Source: Marinomonas gallaica (lineage in GTDB: Bacteria; Pseudomonadota; Gammaproteobacteria; Pseudomonadales; Marinomonadaceae). From it: a stretch of 64,000 nt of DNA. The DNA lies in assembly GCF_001639745.1 (NCBI RefSeq), contig NZ_LTAX01000009.1:62001-126000 (forward strand), given 5' to 3'. Under the pieces are notes generated by a model. That model saw only the letters and a program-made list of their open reading frames with translations, did not search any database and was not told where the DNA came from. Position numbers and translations under genes: made by a program. How positions within the stretch are numbered: position 1 is the first letter of the stretch; each line of letters opens with the position of its first letter. This document shows, piece after piece, positions 47,622 to 56,625 of the stretch.

Positions 47622-47810
47622 ATGAACAAAGCACTTTTAGAGATTTTAGTTTGTCCAGTAACTAAGGCACCATTAACACTGAATGAAGAAGGCACTGAGC
47701 TGATTAGTAAAGTGGGCGGTATGGCTTATCCAGTTCGTGATGGGATTCCAGTGTTGCTTGAAAGTGAAGCGCGTACTTTGAGCGCAGATGAGCGTTTAGA
47801 CGAAAAATAA
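47622..47810 (+). CDS. ycaR: Trm112-like protein (YcaR)
   Basis: A 62-residue Trm112/UPF0434-family protein like E. coli YcaR (60 residues): [18 protein letters not shown], then [19 protein letters not shown]. Only one Cys (in [10 protein letters not shown]) occurs, where archaeal and eukaryotic Trm112 relatives carry more zinc ligands. Its role is unknown; Trm112 elsewhere activates methyltransferases. The conserved position after lpxK supports the call. Confidence 0.9.
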   Translation: MNKALLEILVCPVTKAPLTLNEEGTELISKVGGMAYPVRDGIPVLLESEARTLSADERLDEK

Positions 47811-47815
47811 TTGCA

Positions 47816-48274
47816 ATGATGAAAGTACTTACGGTTTGTTTAGGCAATATTTGCCGCTCGCCTGCTGCACAGGGCATTTTGGAGTATCTAGCTAAGGAAA
47901 GAGGGCTTGATCTTCATGTTGAGTCTGCTGGCACAGCGGCTTTTCACATCGGTAAGCTGCCGGATGCTCGTTCAATTAAAACACTGAAATCTGTTGGTGT
48001 AGATATAACCCAGCAACGCGCACGACAAGTTTGTGTCGAGGATTTTCATGAGTTTGATTGGATTGTTGCGATGGATAGTGAAAACTTAGCCAATCTAAAA
48101 CATATTCGCCCCTTAAGCAGTAAGGCGAGTGTGGTTATGTTTGGTTGCTATCGTGATGGCGTTGATTTCGGTGAAGTGGCTGATCCTTATTATGGTGGTG
48201 ATGCGGGTTTTGAGGCGATGAAAGTCCAGCTATTTTCTATTGCGGATGATTTTTTGGCACATGCTTATGAATGA
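47816..48274 (+). CDS. Low-molecular-weight protein-tyrosine phosphatase
   Basis: Cytoplasmic phosphatase, 152 residues, with the P-loop C-x5-R motif VCLGNICRS (Cys8, Arg14) and the general-acid Asp in VADPYYGG. Relatives in polysaccharide clusters (Wzb, Etp) act on tyrosine kinases, but no kinase or capsule gene is adjacent. Here it sits between the Trm112-like gene and murB as in Pseudomonas, minus kdsB. The substrate is unknown. Its end overlaps murB by 8 bases. Confidence 0.9.
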   Translation: MMKVLTVCLGNICRSPAAQGILEYLAKERGLDLHVESAGTAAFHIGKLPDARSIKTLKSVGVDITQQRARQVCVEDFHEFDWIVAMDSENLANLKHIRPLSSKASVVMFGCYRDGVDFGEVADPYYGGDAGFEAMKVQLFSIADDFLAHAYE

Positions 48275-49310
48275 GCACAAGCTCCCGGTTTGGCCAGAAT
48301 GGATCTCTCACAAGACTTCTCTGCAATCTTTCAATACCTTCGGCTTCGACTATCAAGCTGAGTTCTTGGCGGTTGTAGAAAGCATAGAACAGCTTATTGC
48401 ATCGGTAAAGTGGGCTAAGTGCCATGATTTGCCCGTTACGGTAATAGGGGGAGGCAGTAATTTACTCATTAAAGGTGATGTCGCTGGTCTAGTGATCGTT
48501 AATCAACTTAGTGGTATCGCCGTTCATTATTCCGACGATGATTGCTCTGAGGTAACTTTTTCAGCGGGTGAAAATTGGCATAATTGTGTTGCTTGGTCGG
48601 TTGATCAAGGTCTTGGTGGTATTGAGAATTTGGCGCTTATTCCGGGTACTGCAGGCGCTGCACCTGTTCAGAACATCGGTGCTTATGGTGTTGAAGTGAA
48701 AGATACTCTCCAGCGTGTTACTGCTCTAGATTTAGAGACATTAGAGTTGGTTGAAATTGAAGCGAATCAATGCGGTTTTGCATATCGTGAATCTAAATTT
48801 AAGCATGAGTGGAAGTCTAAGTACATCATTACGTCTATGACGGTTAGACTGAGTGCGACGCCAACGTTAGTGCTTGAGTATGGTGGCTTATTGCAAGCTA
48901 TGCCTTCGTCTCCGACCATTAGGGATGTGTTTGAGACAGTTTGCCATGTGCGTAGAGAGAAGCTCCCTGATCCTGCTGAGGTAGCGAATTCAGGTAGTTT
49001 TTTCAAAAATCCCGTGGTCAGTGATGTTGTTTATCAGTCTATTCGAACTCAGTATCCTGAGGTCGTTGCGTTTGTGCAAGGTAAACAATGGAAGCTTGCT
49101 GCAGGGTGGCTTAATGATCGGGCAGGATGGAAGGGATACCAAGAAAATGGTGTGGGTGTGTACCCAAAGCAAGCGTTAGTGTTGGTTAATTACACTTGTC
49201 AAAAAGCAGATGCCTTGTTGGCTTTAGAAGCAAAGATCAAAGCATCAGTGTACAAGACGTTTGGCGTTGAGTTGGAACGTGAGCCTGTTCTCTTAGGAGG
49301 ATCGGTGTGA
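48267..49310 (+). CDS. murB: UDP-N-acetylenolpyruvoylglucosamine reductase
   Basis: FAD enzyme that reduces UDP-GlcNAc-enolpyruvate to UDP-MurNAc in peptidoglycan precursor synthesis. 347 residues from the chosen ATG (E. coli 342), type I form. FAD-binding segments VTVIGGGSNLLI and GIENLALIPGTAGAAPVQNIGAYG; catalytic region YRESKFK and NSGSFFKNPVV with the proton-donor Ser; the C-terminal Glu lies near the end (ELEREPVLLG). An ATG two codons upstream is possible; the selected one gives the shorter overlap with the phosphatase gene. Confidence 0.95.
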   Translation: MNEHKLPVWPEWISHKTSLQSFNTFGFDYQAEFLAVVESIEQLIASVKWAKCHDLPVTVIGGGSNLLIKGDVAGLVIVNQLSGIAVHYSDDDCSEVTFSAGENWHNCVAWSVDQGLGGIENLALIPGTAGAAPVQNIGAYGVEVKDTLQRVTALDLETLELVEIEANQCGFAYRESKFKHEWKSKYIITSMTVRLSATPTLVLEYGGLLQAMPSSPTIRDVFETVCHVRREKLPDPAEVANSGSFFKNPVVSDVVYQSIRTQYPEVVAFVQGKQWKLAAGWLNDRAGWKGYQENGVGVYPKQALVLVNYTCQKADALLALEAKIKASVYKTFGVELEREPVLLGGSV

Positions 49311-50092
49311 CCATCAAAATTGGTGTGATGGATTCTGGAGCGGGCGGACTAACCATTCTTCAGTCCATCCATGCCGCCATTCCTCAAGCGAATCTTATTT
49401 ATTTTGCAGACCAAGCGAATGCGCCTTACGGTCAGCAAACACCGCTCTTCATTACGCGGCGACTCATAGAGATAGCAGATTATTTTATTGCTCAAGGGTG
49501 TCAAATGATGGTGATCGCTTGTAACACGGCCACAGTGGCCGGCATTACAGAGCTTAGGCAGTCTATTTCTATTCCAGTTGTAGGTGTGGAGCCTGCTGTA
49601 AAGCCAGCATGCAGTTCCAGTGTATGCAAGCGCATCACAGTGCTTGCCACGCAAGGGACGAGTATCAGTAAGCGGTTAAATGATTTAATTGATACTTGGC
49701 GCTTTGATACAGATGTTGAGGTATTGGCTAGCGCCAGCTTGGCCACCTTAATAGATAGTATGCCTACTAGTTTGAGTGAATTAAAAGAAGAGGTTGCTCG
49801 TATTGCGGAGCAGGTCCTTAGTAATAAGTCTGATACCTTAGTTTTGGCTTGTACTCACTACCCATTAGTGAAAAATCTGTTTGATGAAGTGTTGCCATTA
49901 GTGTCGATTGTGGAGCCGAGTCGAGGTGTGACGGCTCAAGTGCAAAGGCTCATTGCCATTCATGATGTGCCCATTGGTGCAGAGTGTAGGAGTGAAGTAA
50001 GTGTTTTGACCAATGGCTCAGCACAACTTAAAGCGTCTTTGTCTTATTGGGTTGATCCTTTAATGGCCCAAGTTACTTATATTCATATCTGA
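49307..50092 (+). CDS. murI: Glutamate racemase
   Basis: Cofactor-independent racemase supplying D-glutamate for the peptidoglycan peptide. 261 residues. Catalytic cysteines are in VIACNTATV (Cys72) and LACTHYPLV (Cys ~182); the N-terminus IGVMDSGAGGLTIL is the family signature. Start GTG overlaps the murB stop (GTGA), with TAGGAGG upstream. murI next to murB is uncommon in gammaproteobacteria; in Pseudomonas it is elsewhere, so it appears to have been inserted between murB and rne. It ends at a shared terminator. Confidence 0.94.
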   Translation: MTIKIGVMDSGAGGLTILQSIHAAIPQANLIYFADQANAPYGQQTPLFITRRLIEIADYFIAQGCQMMVIACNTATVAGITELRQSISIPVVGVEPAVKPACSSSVCKRITVLATQGTSISKRLNDLIDTWRFDTDVEVLASASLATLIDSMPTSLSELKEEVARIAEQVLSNKSDTLVLACTHYPLVKNLFDEVLPLVSIVEPSRGVTAQVQRLIAIHDVPIGAECRSEVSVLTNGSAQLKASLSYWVDPLMAQVTYIHI

Positions 50093-50153
50093 CGTTGGCA
50101 ATGTGCCATTGCTTTTTAAAGGCCAAGCTTGTTAGTTAATGATCGTGATAAAC

Positions 50154-50193
50154 AAAAAAACGCCAGCTAATTATCATTAGCTGGCGTTTTTTT
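50154..50193. terminator. Bidirectional terminator between murI and rne
   Basis: AAAAAAACGCCAGCTAA, loop TTATCA, TTAGCTGGCGTTTTTTT; ten-base GC-containing stem extended by A/T tracts, between convergent genes. Confidence 0.93.
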
Positions 50194-50210
50194 AGGTTGC
50201 TAAAAAGTGC

Positions 50211-53200
50211 TTACTCAGAAGCGCTTTCTGTTTCACCTTGACTAGCGTTTGTCGATTCTTCACGAGCTAATCGAGGGTCATTTTTCACTCGACCACTACG
50301 ACGTTGACGACGCTGTTGTGCAGCTTGGTCACGCTTATCTTGAAGCTCTTGCTTAGCTTTTTCTTGTTGTTCAAGAAGTGCTTTAGGTAATTGAACGTCA
50401 GTCTTCTTCTCTTCGGTCGCAGGTTTGGCCGCTTTACGACCTCGAATTGCGCGAGGTTGGCGCATTTTTCGGCCAGTATCTGTCGGGTTAGAAGAGTCGG
50501 TCTTGACTGTTTCATCAGCTAGTGTTGAATCATTAGCATCAGGGTGATTTTCTTCTGATTTAATAGGCTCAATTGATTCAGTTGGTTCTTCAGTTGCGGC
50601 AGGCGTCACTGGAGCGGATTCAGGGACGACTGTTTTAGCTTCTGATTTGCTATCTTGCTCTGTTTTTTCAGCTATTACTGATGCTTGTTCTGATGTTGTG
50701 TCTTCTTTCGACACAGTTTCAGCAGACACATTGTCGGCTTCAGAAATGTCGGCTTCAGAAACTTCATTAGCTGTATCGGCTTGGGCAACCTCTGCAGTCT
50801 GTTCAGACGCTGTTTTGGCGCTTTCGACCCTATTCATGTCAGCTTTTACTGTCATTTTAGGTTTAGGCGCTTCTTCCTGTTTCTCTGCGTCTTTCTCAAT
50901 AGGTGTTGTTACAGTGCTCTCAGACTCGGCTGTTTCAGGCTCAATTTTAGATTCAGCTGTAACTGATTCAGACTCAACTGTAACTGATTCAGGCTCAACT
51001 TTAGGTTGCGTATCTTTAGGCTGCGCATCTTCTGTTGCGGCTGTCGCTTGTGATGCATCTTGTTGAGAGGCTTCCAGTGTATTCTGCTTTGGCTGTTCAG
51101 TCGCTGTAGAGGACTCAATAGCGTTAGTAGGTGACTCGGAGTTCTCAGTTTTTGCCGCAGCGGCGATAGCTTGGGTATCAGTTGCTTGTTCGCTGTTGCT
51201 CTGATTGTCATCCTGCTTGTTGTTGCGGCGCGAGCGACGAGAGCGACGAGGTTTGCGTTCAGCTTTAGCGTCAGAACCTTCGGCATTATCAGCAGCAGCT
51301 TGATCGGCAACCGCTTGGGCTTCTTTGGCATCCGATTCTACTTGAGCTTGCTGTTCTTGAGCCAACTCAATTTCATCTTTAAGCTTACCGTTACGGCGCT
51401 TATTGTCATTCGGCTCGCGTTTACGTTCCTGGATCTCAGGCTCTGGGCGACGAGGTTTTAACTTGCTAGGAGCGTCTTTTTGCTCTTGCTTGTTATTAGG
51501 CTTGTCCTGTTTGCTTTGAGCTTGATCGCGTTTAGGGCGGTTAGGCGTTTCTTTGCTTGAATCCTTATTGGACTCTTTATTTGTATTGTTGCTATTTGAT
51601 TCTTTATTGATAGGTTGCTGTGACTTTGCTTCAGCTTGAGCGCGACGCGATTGTCGTGTCGACTTAGGCTTCTGTTGATCATCAGTTTGCTGATCGGTTG
51701 TTTCCTTTTCGTGCTTACGAGCAGGACGACGATTGCGTTGACGATCACGCGGTGGTTTGCGTTCTTCAGATGAAGGTTTAGCGGTTGCGGTAGGTTTAAC
51801 AGCTTCTTTCTTAGGCTCTTCTTTTGCTACGCTTTCTTCGGTGCTGCCAAATAGGGCGTTTAAGATGCGTTTGAACAACCCCGGTTTTTTTGTTTCTGCT
51901 TTCACTGTTGGAGTGGCTTCAACAGGTGTTGGCGCTGGCGCTGGCGAAGCTGGCGCGATGCTGGTTACCGCAGCCTGAGGTCGAGCCTGCTCATTGGCTT
52001 GACGTGGTTCGTATGGCGGTTGTTCCGGCGTATCAACTAGGTCATAGCTACTATCATCCTGCTCCATAACGGCGTTGTCGTCACGAATACGCTCAACGTG
52101 GAAATGAGGTGTTTCCATATGAGGGTTGGGAACAAGAATAATATGTACTTGGTTACGTTTTTCGATCTTAGCAATATTGGTACGTTTCTCATTTAAAAGG
52201 AACGTTGCGACAGATACAGGAAGGATGGCGCGAATTTGAGCGGTGCGCTCTTTGGCACATTCTTCTTCGATTAAGCGAAGTACGGACAATGCTAGAGACT
52301 CTACGTCACGAATAAAGCCTTGGCCATTACAGCGGGGACAAACGATACCACTGGTTTCACCAAGTGACGGGCGTAAGCGCTGGCGTGACATTTCCAATAG
52401 GCCAAAGCGTGAAATACGGCCAATTTGTACGCGTGCACGATCGGCTTCTAGAGCCGCTTTCATGCGGTTTTCTACTTCTTTTTGGTTGCGAACCGGTGTC
52501 ATGTCAATGAAATCGATAACGACAAGTCCACCAATGTCTCGAAGGCGCAATTGACGAGCAATTTCGTCTGCCGCTTCAAGGTTGGTTTGAAGGGCTGTTT
52601 CTTCAATGTCGCCGCCTTTTGTTGCGCGGGCGGAGTTGATGTCGATTGAAACCAGTGCTTCGGTTGGGTCAATAACAATCGAGCCACCAGAAGGAAGGCG
52701 TACTTCACGTTGGAATGCCGTCTCGATCTGAGTTTCAATTTGGAAGCGATTAAACAGAGGCGTTGGCTCGTTGTATAGCTTTATACGACTCTTGAAGTGC
52801 GGCATAACCTGCATAACAAAATTCATCGCGTCTTGGTAGACGTTCTTTTCGTCGATCAAAACTTCGCCAATGTCATCACGTAGGTAATCACGAATAGCGC
52901 GTATGACGATGTTACTTTCTTGATAAATCAAGAAAGGCGCAGGTCGATCTGCAGCCGCTTTAGTGATCGAGTCCCAAAGCGTTTGTAGATAGTCTAAATC
53001 CCATTGAAGTTCTTCCGTGGAGCGGCCAACACCTGCAGTGCGAACAATTAATCCGCCATTGTCAGGTACATTAAGACCAGACATCGCTTCTTTAAGCTGT
53101 GTACGGTCATCACCGTCAATACGACGAGAAATACCACCCGCACGAGGGTTATTTGGCATAAGTACCAAATAACGACCGGCCAAGCTGACAAAAGTCGTCA

Positions 53201-53546
53201 GTGCGGCACCTTTGTTGCCACGCTCCTCTTTATCAACTTGAACAATCACTTCTTGGCCTTCAGTCAAAACATCTTTGATGTTAATGCGGCCATCTGAGTT
53301 CGATTTTTTAGAAAAGTAGGTTTTAGAAATTTCTTTTAGAGGAAGGAAGCCGTGTCGCTCGGCACCGTAATCAACAAAAGCAGCTTCAAGGCTAGGCTCT
53401 ATTCGAGTAATTTTGCCCTTATAAATGTTTGCTTTTTTCTGCTCGCGAGATCCTGATTCAATATCTAGATCGTACAGGCGTTGCCCATCTACTAACGCAA
53501 CGCGCAACTCTTCTTGTTGAGTTGCGTTTATTAACATTCTAATCAT
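50211..53546 (-). CDS. rne: Ribonuclease E
   Basis: Membrane-associated endoribonuclease that starts mRNA decay and processes rRNA and tRNA. 1111 residues (E. coli 1061). The catalytic half (about 1-510) has the S1 domain, the DNase-I-like domain with [14 protein letters not shown] and [13 protein letters not shown] carrying the two catalytic Asp residues, and the zinc-link CPRCNGQG. The C-terminal ~600 residues are low-complexity: basic RNA-binding patches ([23 protein letters not shown]) and a long Ser/Thr/Glu/Ala stretch. Near the end (1089-1092) is NDPR, a short motif reported in Pseudomonas RNase E as a PNPase contact. It is divergent from rluC, a conserved arrangement; self-regulation through its leader is known in E. 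coli and plausible here. Confidence 0.95.
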   Translation of the reverse strand: MIRMLINATQQEELRVALVDGQRLYDLDIESGSREQKKANIYKGKITRIEPSLEAAFVDYGAERHGFLPLKEISKTYFSKKSNSDGRINIKDVLTEGQEVIVQVDKEERGNKGAALTTFVSLAGRYLVLMPNNPRAGGISRRIDGDDRTQLKEAMSGLNVPDNGGLIVRTAGVGRSTEELQWDLDYLQTLWDSITKAAADRPAPFLIYQESNIVIRAIRDYLRDDIGEVLIDEKNVYQDAMNFVMQVMPHFKSRIKLYNEPTPLFNRFQIETQIETAFQREVRLPSGGSIVIDPTEALVSIDINSARATKGGDIEETALQTNLEAADEIARQLRLRDIGGLVVIDFIDMTPVRNQKEVENRMKAALEADRARVQIGRISRFGLLEMSRQRLRPSLGETSGIVCPRCNGQGFIRDVESLALSVLRLIEEECAKERTAQIRAILPVSVATFLLNEKRTNIAKIEKRNQVHIILVPNPHMETPHFHVERIRDDNAVMEQDDSSYDLVDTPEQPPYEPRQANEQARPQAAVTSIAPASPAPAPTPVEATPTVKAETKKPGLFKRILNALFGSTEESVAKEEPKKEAVKPTATAKPSSEERKPPRDRQRNRRPARKHEKETTDQQTDDQQKPKSTRQSRRAQAEAKSQQPINKESNSNNTNKESNKDSSKETPNRPKRDQAQSKQDKPNNKQEQKDAPSKLKPRRPEPEIQERKREPNDNKRRNGKLKDEIELAQEQQAQVESDAKEAQAVADQAAADNAEGSDAKAERKPRRSRRSRRNNKQDDNQSNSEQATDTQAIAAAAKTENSESPTNAIESSTATEQPKQNTLEASQQDASQATAATEDAQPKDTQPKVEPESVTVESESVTAESKIEPETAESESTVTTPIEKDAEKQEEAPKPKMTVKADMNRVESAKTASEQTAEVAQADTANEVSEADISEADNVSAETVSKEDTTSEQASVIAEKTEQDSKSEAKTVVPESAPVTPAATEEPTESIEPIKSEENHPDANDSTLADETVKTDSSNPTDTGRKMRQPRAIRGRKAAKPATEEKKTDVQLPKALLEQQEKAKQELQDKRDQAAQQRRQRRSGRVKNDPRLAREESTNASQGETESASE
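50937..51003 (-). repeat. Short in-frame repeats in the RNase E tail
   Basis: Imperfect direct repeats of the unit TCAACTGTAACTGATTCAG and variants encode [18 protein letters not shown] residues in the disordered acidic part of RNase E. Likely replication-slippage repeats of variable length between strains. Confidence 0.6.
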
Positions 53547-53975
53547 TAACTGTGACTCTTTTTAATGATCAGAGAATTCTAAGTTCATGAAATGTAACGA
53601 TTTTATGAATTCGTTTTAACGGCTCAGTCACAATTTATAGGCGCGCCACAATGCCTTCATGTAAGGATGGCGTCGCTCTTTTCTGTGTTGCTGTAATGCG
53701 TGTTTCAACTATCGGTCAACATGAAAGGTGCTGATCTAAAAAACGGATTCAATGGTAAACTGTTACACCTATGAACCGATTCACTGATTCATGAGGTTTA
53801 TTATATAAAAATTAACTTTTTGCCCAGAGGTAAGAAATGACCAAAGTGTCGCTTTGGTTATGGCTTCTCATTCGTTACAATTGATTCTTCGAGGCTTTCT
53901 GTTGCCTCTTACCCTCTGCGGATTTGAATATAACAGTAAAATCTAAGTGCTTCAATTACATAGGAAACCATTCTT
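53547..53975. promoter_or_regulatory. Divergent rne/rluC control region
   Basis: A 429-base gap with no credible gene. On the rne strand a perfect TATAAT (plus-strand 53800-53805) would give a leader of about 247 bases; its -35 is poor. Foldable elements lie at 53825-53918: an outer pair CAGAGG-TAAGA with TCTTACC-CTCTG (one bulge), an inner hairpin ACCAAAG/CTTTGGT (53840-53858, loop TGTCG), and GAGGC/GCCTC (53891-53908). These could be part of a longer rne leader or of the rluC leader. E. coli rne has a ~360-base structured leader for feedback control; the parallel is inference. Confidence 0.5.
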
Positions 53976-54944
53976 TTGTCAGCAAGTGAAAATAATGGCG
54001 CTTCAGAGCGTCCACAGGTGCGTTTTGTTACTATTGACGAGAATAATCATGGTCAACGTATCGATAACTTCTTAGTAACTTTTCTGAAAGGGGTGCCTAA
54101 GGGGAAGATATATAATTTACTGCGCAAAGGTGAGATCCGTGTCAATAAGAAGCGCATCAAGCCTGATTTCAAACTTAGCAGTGAAGACATCATCCGCATT
54201 GCGCCAATTTTTGTGGCAGAACCTAGTGATAAACCTGTTGTTGCAGAAGGTCTTAAAAAAGAGATTGAAAGCCGTATCGTTTATGAGGATAAAGGGCTAA
54301 TTGTTGTGAACAAGCCTTCCGGATTGGCGGTTCATGGCGGCAGTGGGCTGAGCTTTGGTCTGGTTGAAGTTATTCGTCAAATGCGACCACAGGAAAAGTT
54401 TATTGAGCTTGTTCATCGACTGGATCGTGATACGTCCGGCTTAATTATGATTGCGAAAAAGCGCAGCGTGTTAAAAACATTACATTCGGCCCTCCGAGAA
54501 AAGGAGGGGGTTCAAAAAACTTACCATGCGTTAGTTTTTGGTGCTTGGCCTAAACGAAAGCTACAGGTAAACGCCCCCCTTCTTAAAAATGAGCTTAAAT
54601 CGGGCGAGCGTGTCGTGAAAGTGCATACGGATGGCAAAGAATCGCTAACTCGCTTTAAGGTATTGCGTAACTTTGAAGGATATACCTTTATAGAGTGTGA
54701 GCCTGTGACAGGTCGTACACATCAGATTCGTGTTCATGCGCAATTTGCTGGGTATTCGATTGTGGGCGATGATAAGTACTCGCCAAATGAAGCTAATATA
54801 CTGGCTAAATCGTTAGGTTTTAAACGATTATGTTTGCATGCAGCCCGTCTTGATATTGATTATGAGGGCATTAAGTTAACGCTTGAGGCGCCTATTGAAG
54901 ATGCTTGGAAGGATGCGATGGCGGGTTTGCCAACTAAGTATTAA
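53976..54944 (+). CDS. rluC: 23S rRNA pseudouridine synthase RluC
   Basis: Makes pseudouridines 955, 2504 and 2580 (E. coli numbering) in 23S rRNA. 322 residues (E. coli 319). An N-terminal S4 RNA-binding domain (about 17-80, NNHGQRIDNFLV...GKIYNLLRKGEIRVNKKRIK) is followed by the RluA-type catalytic domain with Asp150 in HRLDRDTSGL and CEPVTGRTHQIRVH. The start is TTG preceded by AGGAAA; no ATG fits the conserved N-terminus better. Divergent from rne as in E. coli. Confidence 0.95.
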   Translation: MSASENNGASERPQVRFVTIDENNHGQRIDNFLVTFLKGVPKGKIYNLLRKGEIRVNKKRIKPDFKLSSEDIIRIAPIFVAEPSDKPVVAEGLKKEIESRIVYEDKGLIVVNKPSGLAVHGGSGLSFGLVEVIRQMRPQEKFIELVHRLDRDTSGLIMIAKKRSVLKTLHSALREKEGVQKTYHALVFGAWPKRKLQVNAPLLKNELKSGERVVKVHTDGKESLTRFKVLRNFEGYTFIECEPVTGRTHQIRVHAQFAGYSIVGDDKYSPNEANILAKSLGFKRLCLHAARLDIDYEGIKLTLEAPIEDAWKDAMAGLPTKY

Positions 54945-54979
54945 AGTTGTGTTGCTTTTGAGTGTACAAGAAAGGGTTT

Positions 54980-55002
54980 AAAGGGGCATGTGCCCCTTTT
55001 TT
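54980..55002. terminator. Terminator between rluC and the MaoC-like gene
   Basis: AAAGGGGCA, loop TG, TGCCCCTTT plus further T. The right side touches the stop codon of the convergent gene. Confidence 0.85.
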
Positions 55003-55408
55003 ATGGAATCATAATGGAGGCTTCGCCAGTCACCACTTTTTTCCCGTCGACAAAACAAATGGTTTCAATGATGGCGCGGCGGCGACGTTCATTGAGTTCT
55101 TTCACGGTAACCGTTGTTGTGACCGTGGCTCCAATAAATACTGGGGCACGAAATTTTAATGATTGCTCAAGGTAAATGCAGCCAGGTCCAGGTAGTTTTG
55201 TGCCAATAGCGGCTGAGATAAAGCCAGCTGTTAGCATGCCGTGTGCGATCGGTTTTTCAAAACTGGTTGTGGCGGCATAGTCTGCATCCAAATGGACTGG
55301 GTTCGTATCACCAGTAACTTGAGCAAATGCTTGAACGTCTTGTTCTGTCACTATTTTTTCAATGGTTTCGCTTAGACCAACAGTTAGATCTTCAAATGAG
55401 TAGCTCAC
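55001..55408 (-). CDS. MaoC-family (R)-specific enoyl-CoA hydratase (PhaJ-like)
   Basis: Single hotdog-fold hydratase, 135 residues, with the catalytic motif FAQVTGDTNPVHLD (Asp34, His39) and IAHGMLTAGFISAAIG. Such enzymes hydrate trans-2-enoyl-CoA to (R)-3-hydroxyacyl-CoA, often feeding polyhydroxyalkanoate synthesis; no pha gene is nearby, so the pathway is unknown. I chose GTG (MSYSFEDLTVG) because AAGGA lies about eight bases upstream; an in-frame ATG 13 codons earlier lacks a ribosome site. In Pseudomonas this slot between rluC and sppA holds a HAD hydrolase. Confidence 0.85.
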   Translation of the reverse strand: MSYSFEDLTVGLSETIEKIVTEQDVQAFAQVTGDTNPVHLDADYAATTSFEKPIAHGMLTAGFISAAIGTKLPGPGCIYLEQSLKFRAPVFIGATVTTTVTVKELNERRRRAIIETICFVDGKKVVTGEASIMIP

Positions 55409-55561
55409 TTTTAAGTCCTTATTACTATAAATGTCGCTATGGTACACTTGAAAGAATCTTTACTTAAGCTTTCTACCTTATAAATTCAATTTTCTAAATA
55501 AAAAAACGATAAATATGGTGGGGCAGTGGTGGTTATACTGTGTATTTATATGGAGCGTTAA

Positions 55562-56560
55562 ATGGCGTGGAATGAAGAAGACGATGTAAATAAAAAGCCG
55601 CAAGAGTCGATCGTTGATCAGGCTCAAGGCAAGCAGTCAACTGAGACAAAACTGGTTGATGCTCTTAAAGAGGTCTTGGGCGCGCAGGTTGTTGAGCGTC
55701 GTAGACAGCGACGCTGGAAAATATTTTTCCGCTTTGTGTATCTATTTGTTTTTATTGGTGTTGTTGTCAGTATTTGGGTGACTTCTGATATGGAGGACGT
55801 AAATGCTGGAGATAGTGTGGCCATCTTGCGTATGCAAGGTACGATAGGCGCACAAAGTGAAGTGGACGCAAACGAGTATGTTCCATTGCTTGATGAGATT
55901 TACGCCAACAGTTCAACTAAAGCTGTGCTTATTGAAATGAACAGTCCTGGTGGCAGTCCAGTGCATTCTGGCATCTTATATGATGCTATTATGCACTATC
56001 GAACCTTGTATCCAGCTATACCTGTTGTCGTTGCAGTTGAAGATTTGGCTGCGTCAGGCGGTTATTATATTGCTTCAGCAGCCGATGAGATTGTTGTCGA
56101 TAAAGCCAGTCTGGTTGGCTCAATAGGTGTTGTTTCAGGGGGCTTTGAGGCCAGTGAGCTGATTGAGAAGCTTGGAGTGAAGCGTCGCTTGTTTACCGCT
56201 GGAGAGAATAAAGCCTTTATGGATCCGTTTTCTCCTATGAGTGATGCGGCAGTCCAAAGTTGGCAAAGTGTGTTAGATGAAACGCATAAACAGTTTATAA
56301 ACGCTGTGAAAGAAGGGCGTGGTGATCGTCTTGCTGATGAGCCAAATTTATTTACTGGGATGGTGTTCACCGGTACTCAGGCGGTTGAGCTTGGCTTAGC
56401 CGATCGTTTTGGATACGCACAGCAATTATTGAATACGCAATTTTCAGACTTAACGCCAACCTATTACACACCTTATAAAGAACCATGGGAAAAAGTGGCT
56501 AAGCAATTAGGGGTTGAGTTTTCTACTGGCGTTACAAGCTGGCTTTACGGTCTGCGCTAA
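55562..56560 (+). CDS. sppA: S49 family signal peptide peptidase (SppA 36K type)
   Basis: Membrane-bound serine protease that degrades released signal peptides. 332 residues: a hydrophilic cytoplasmic N-terminus, one transmembrane helix (about 54-73), and a periplasmic S49 domain. Nucleophile Ser165 in AASGGYYIASAADEI and general-base Lys217 in AGENKAFMDPF are 52 residues apart, matching the Ser147/Lys199 spacing of B. subtilis SppA. It is the short single-domain form, not the long E. coli form. It sits between the rluC region and maf, as in Pseudomonas. Confidence 0.88.
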   Translation: MAWNEEDDVNKKPQESIVDQAQGKQSTETKLVDALKEVLGAQVVERRRQRRWKIFFRFVYLFVFIGVVVSIWVTSDMEDVNAGDSVAILRMQGTIGAQSEVDANEYVPLLDEIYANSSTKAVLIEMNSPGGSPVHSGILYDAIMHYRTLYPAIPVVVAVEDLAASGGYYIASAADEIVVDKASLVGSIGVVSGGFEASELIEKLGVKRRLFTAGENKAFMDPFSPMSDAAVQSWQSVLDETHKQFINAVKEGRGDRLADEPNLFTGMVFTGTQAVELGLADRFGYAQQLLNTQFSDLTPTYYTPYKEPWEKVAKQLGVEFSTGVTSWLYGLR

Positions 56561-56589
56561 ATTGAATCGTTAATTTAGTATGTTTTTAG

Positions 56590-56624
56590 AAGCAGGTTCA
56601 TCCTAGATGTACCTGCTTTTTTTG
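56590..56624. terminator. Terminator between sppA and maf
   Basis: AGCAGGT and ACCTGCT, with an inner CATC/GATG pair after a T-T mismatch, loop CTA, then seven T. It lies between convergent genes and serves sppA. Confidence 0.85.
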
Positions 56625-56625
56625 T

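Noticed and set aside
50647..51066. A 139-codon plus-strand open frame rich in Ser, Val and Ala inside rne
   Set aside because: It is the complement of the low-complexity Glu/Thr/Ala tail of RNase E, which is naturally free of stops on the other strand.
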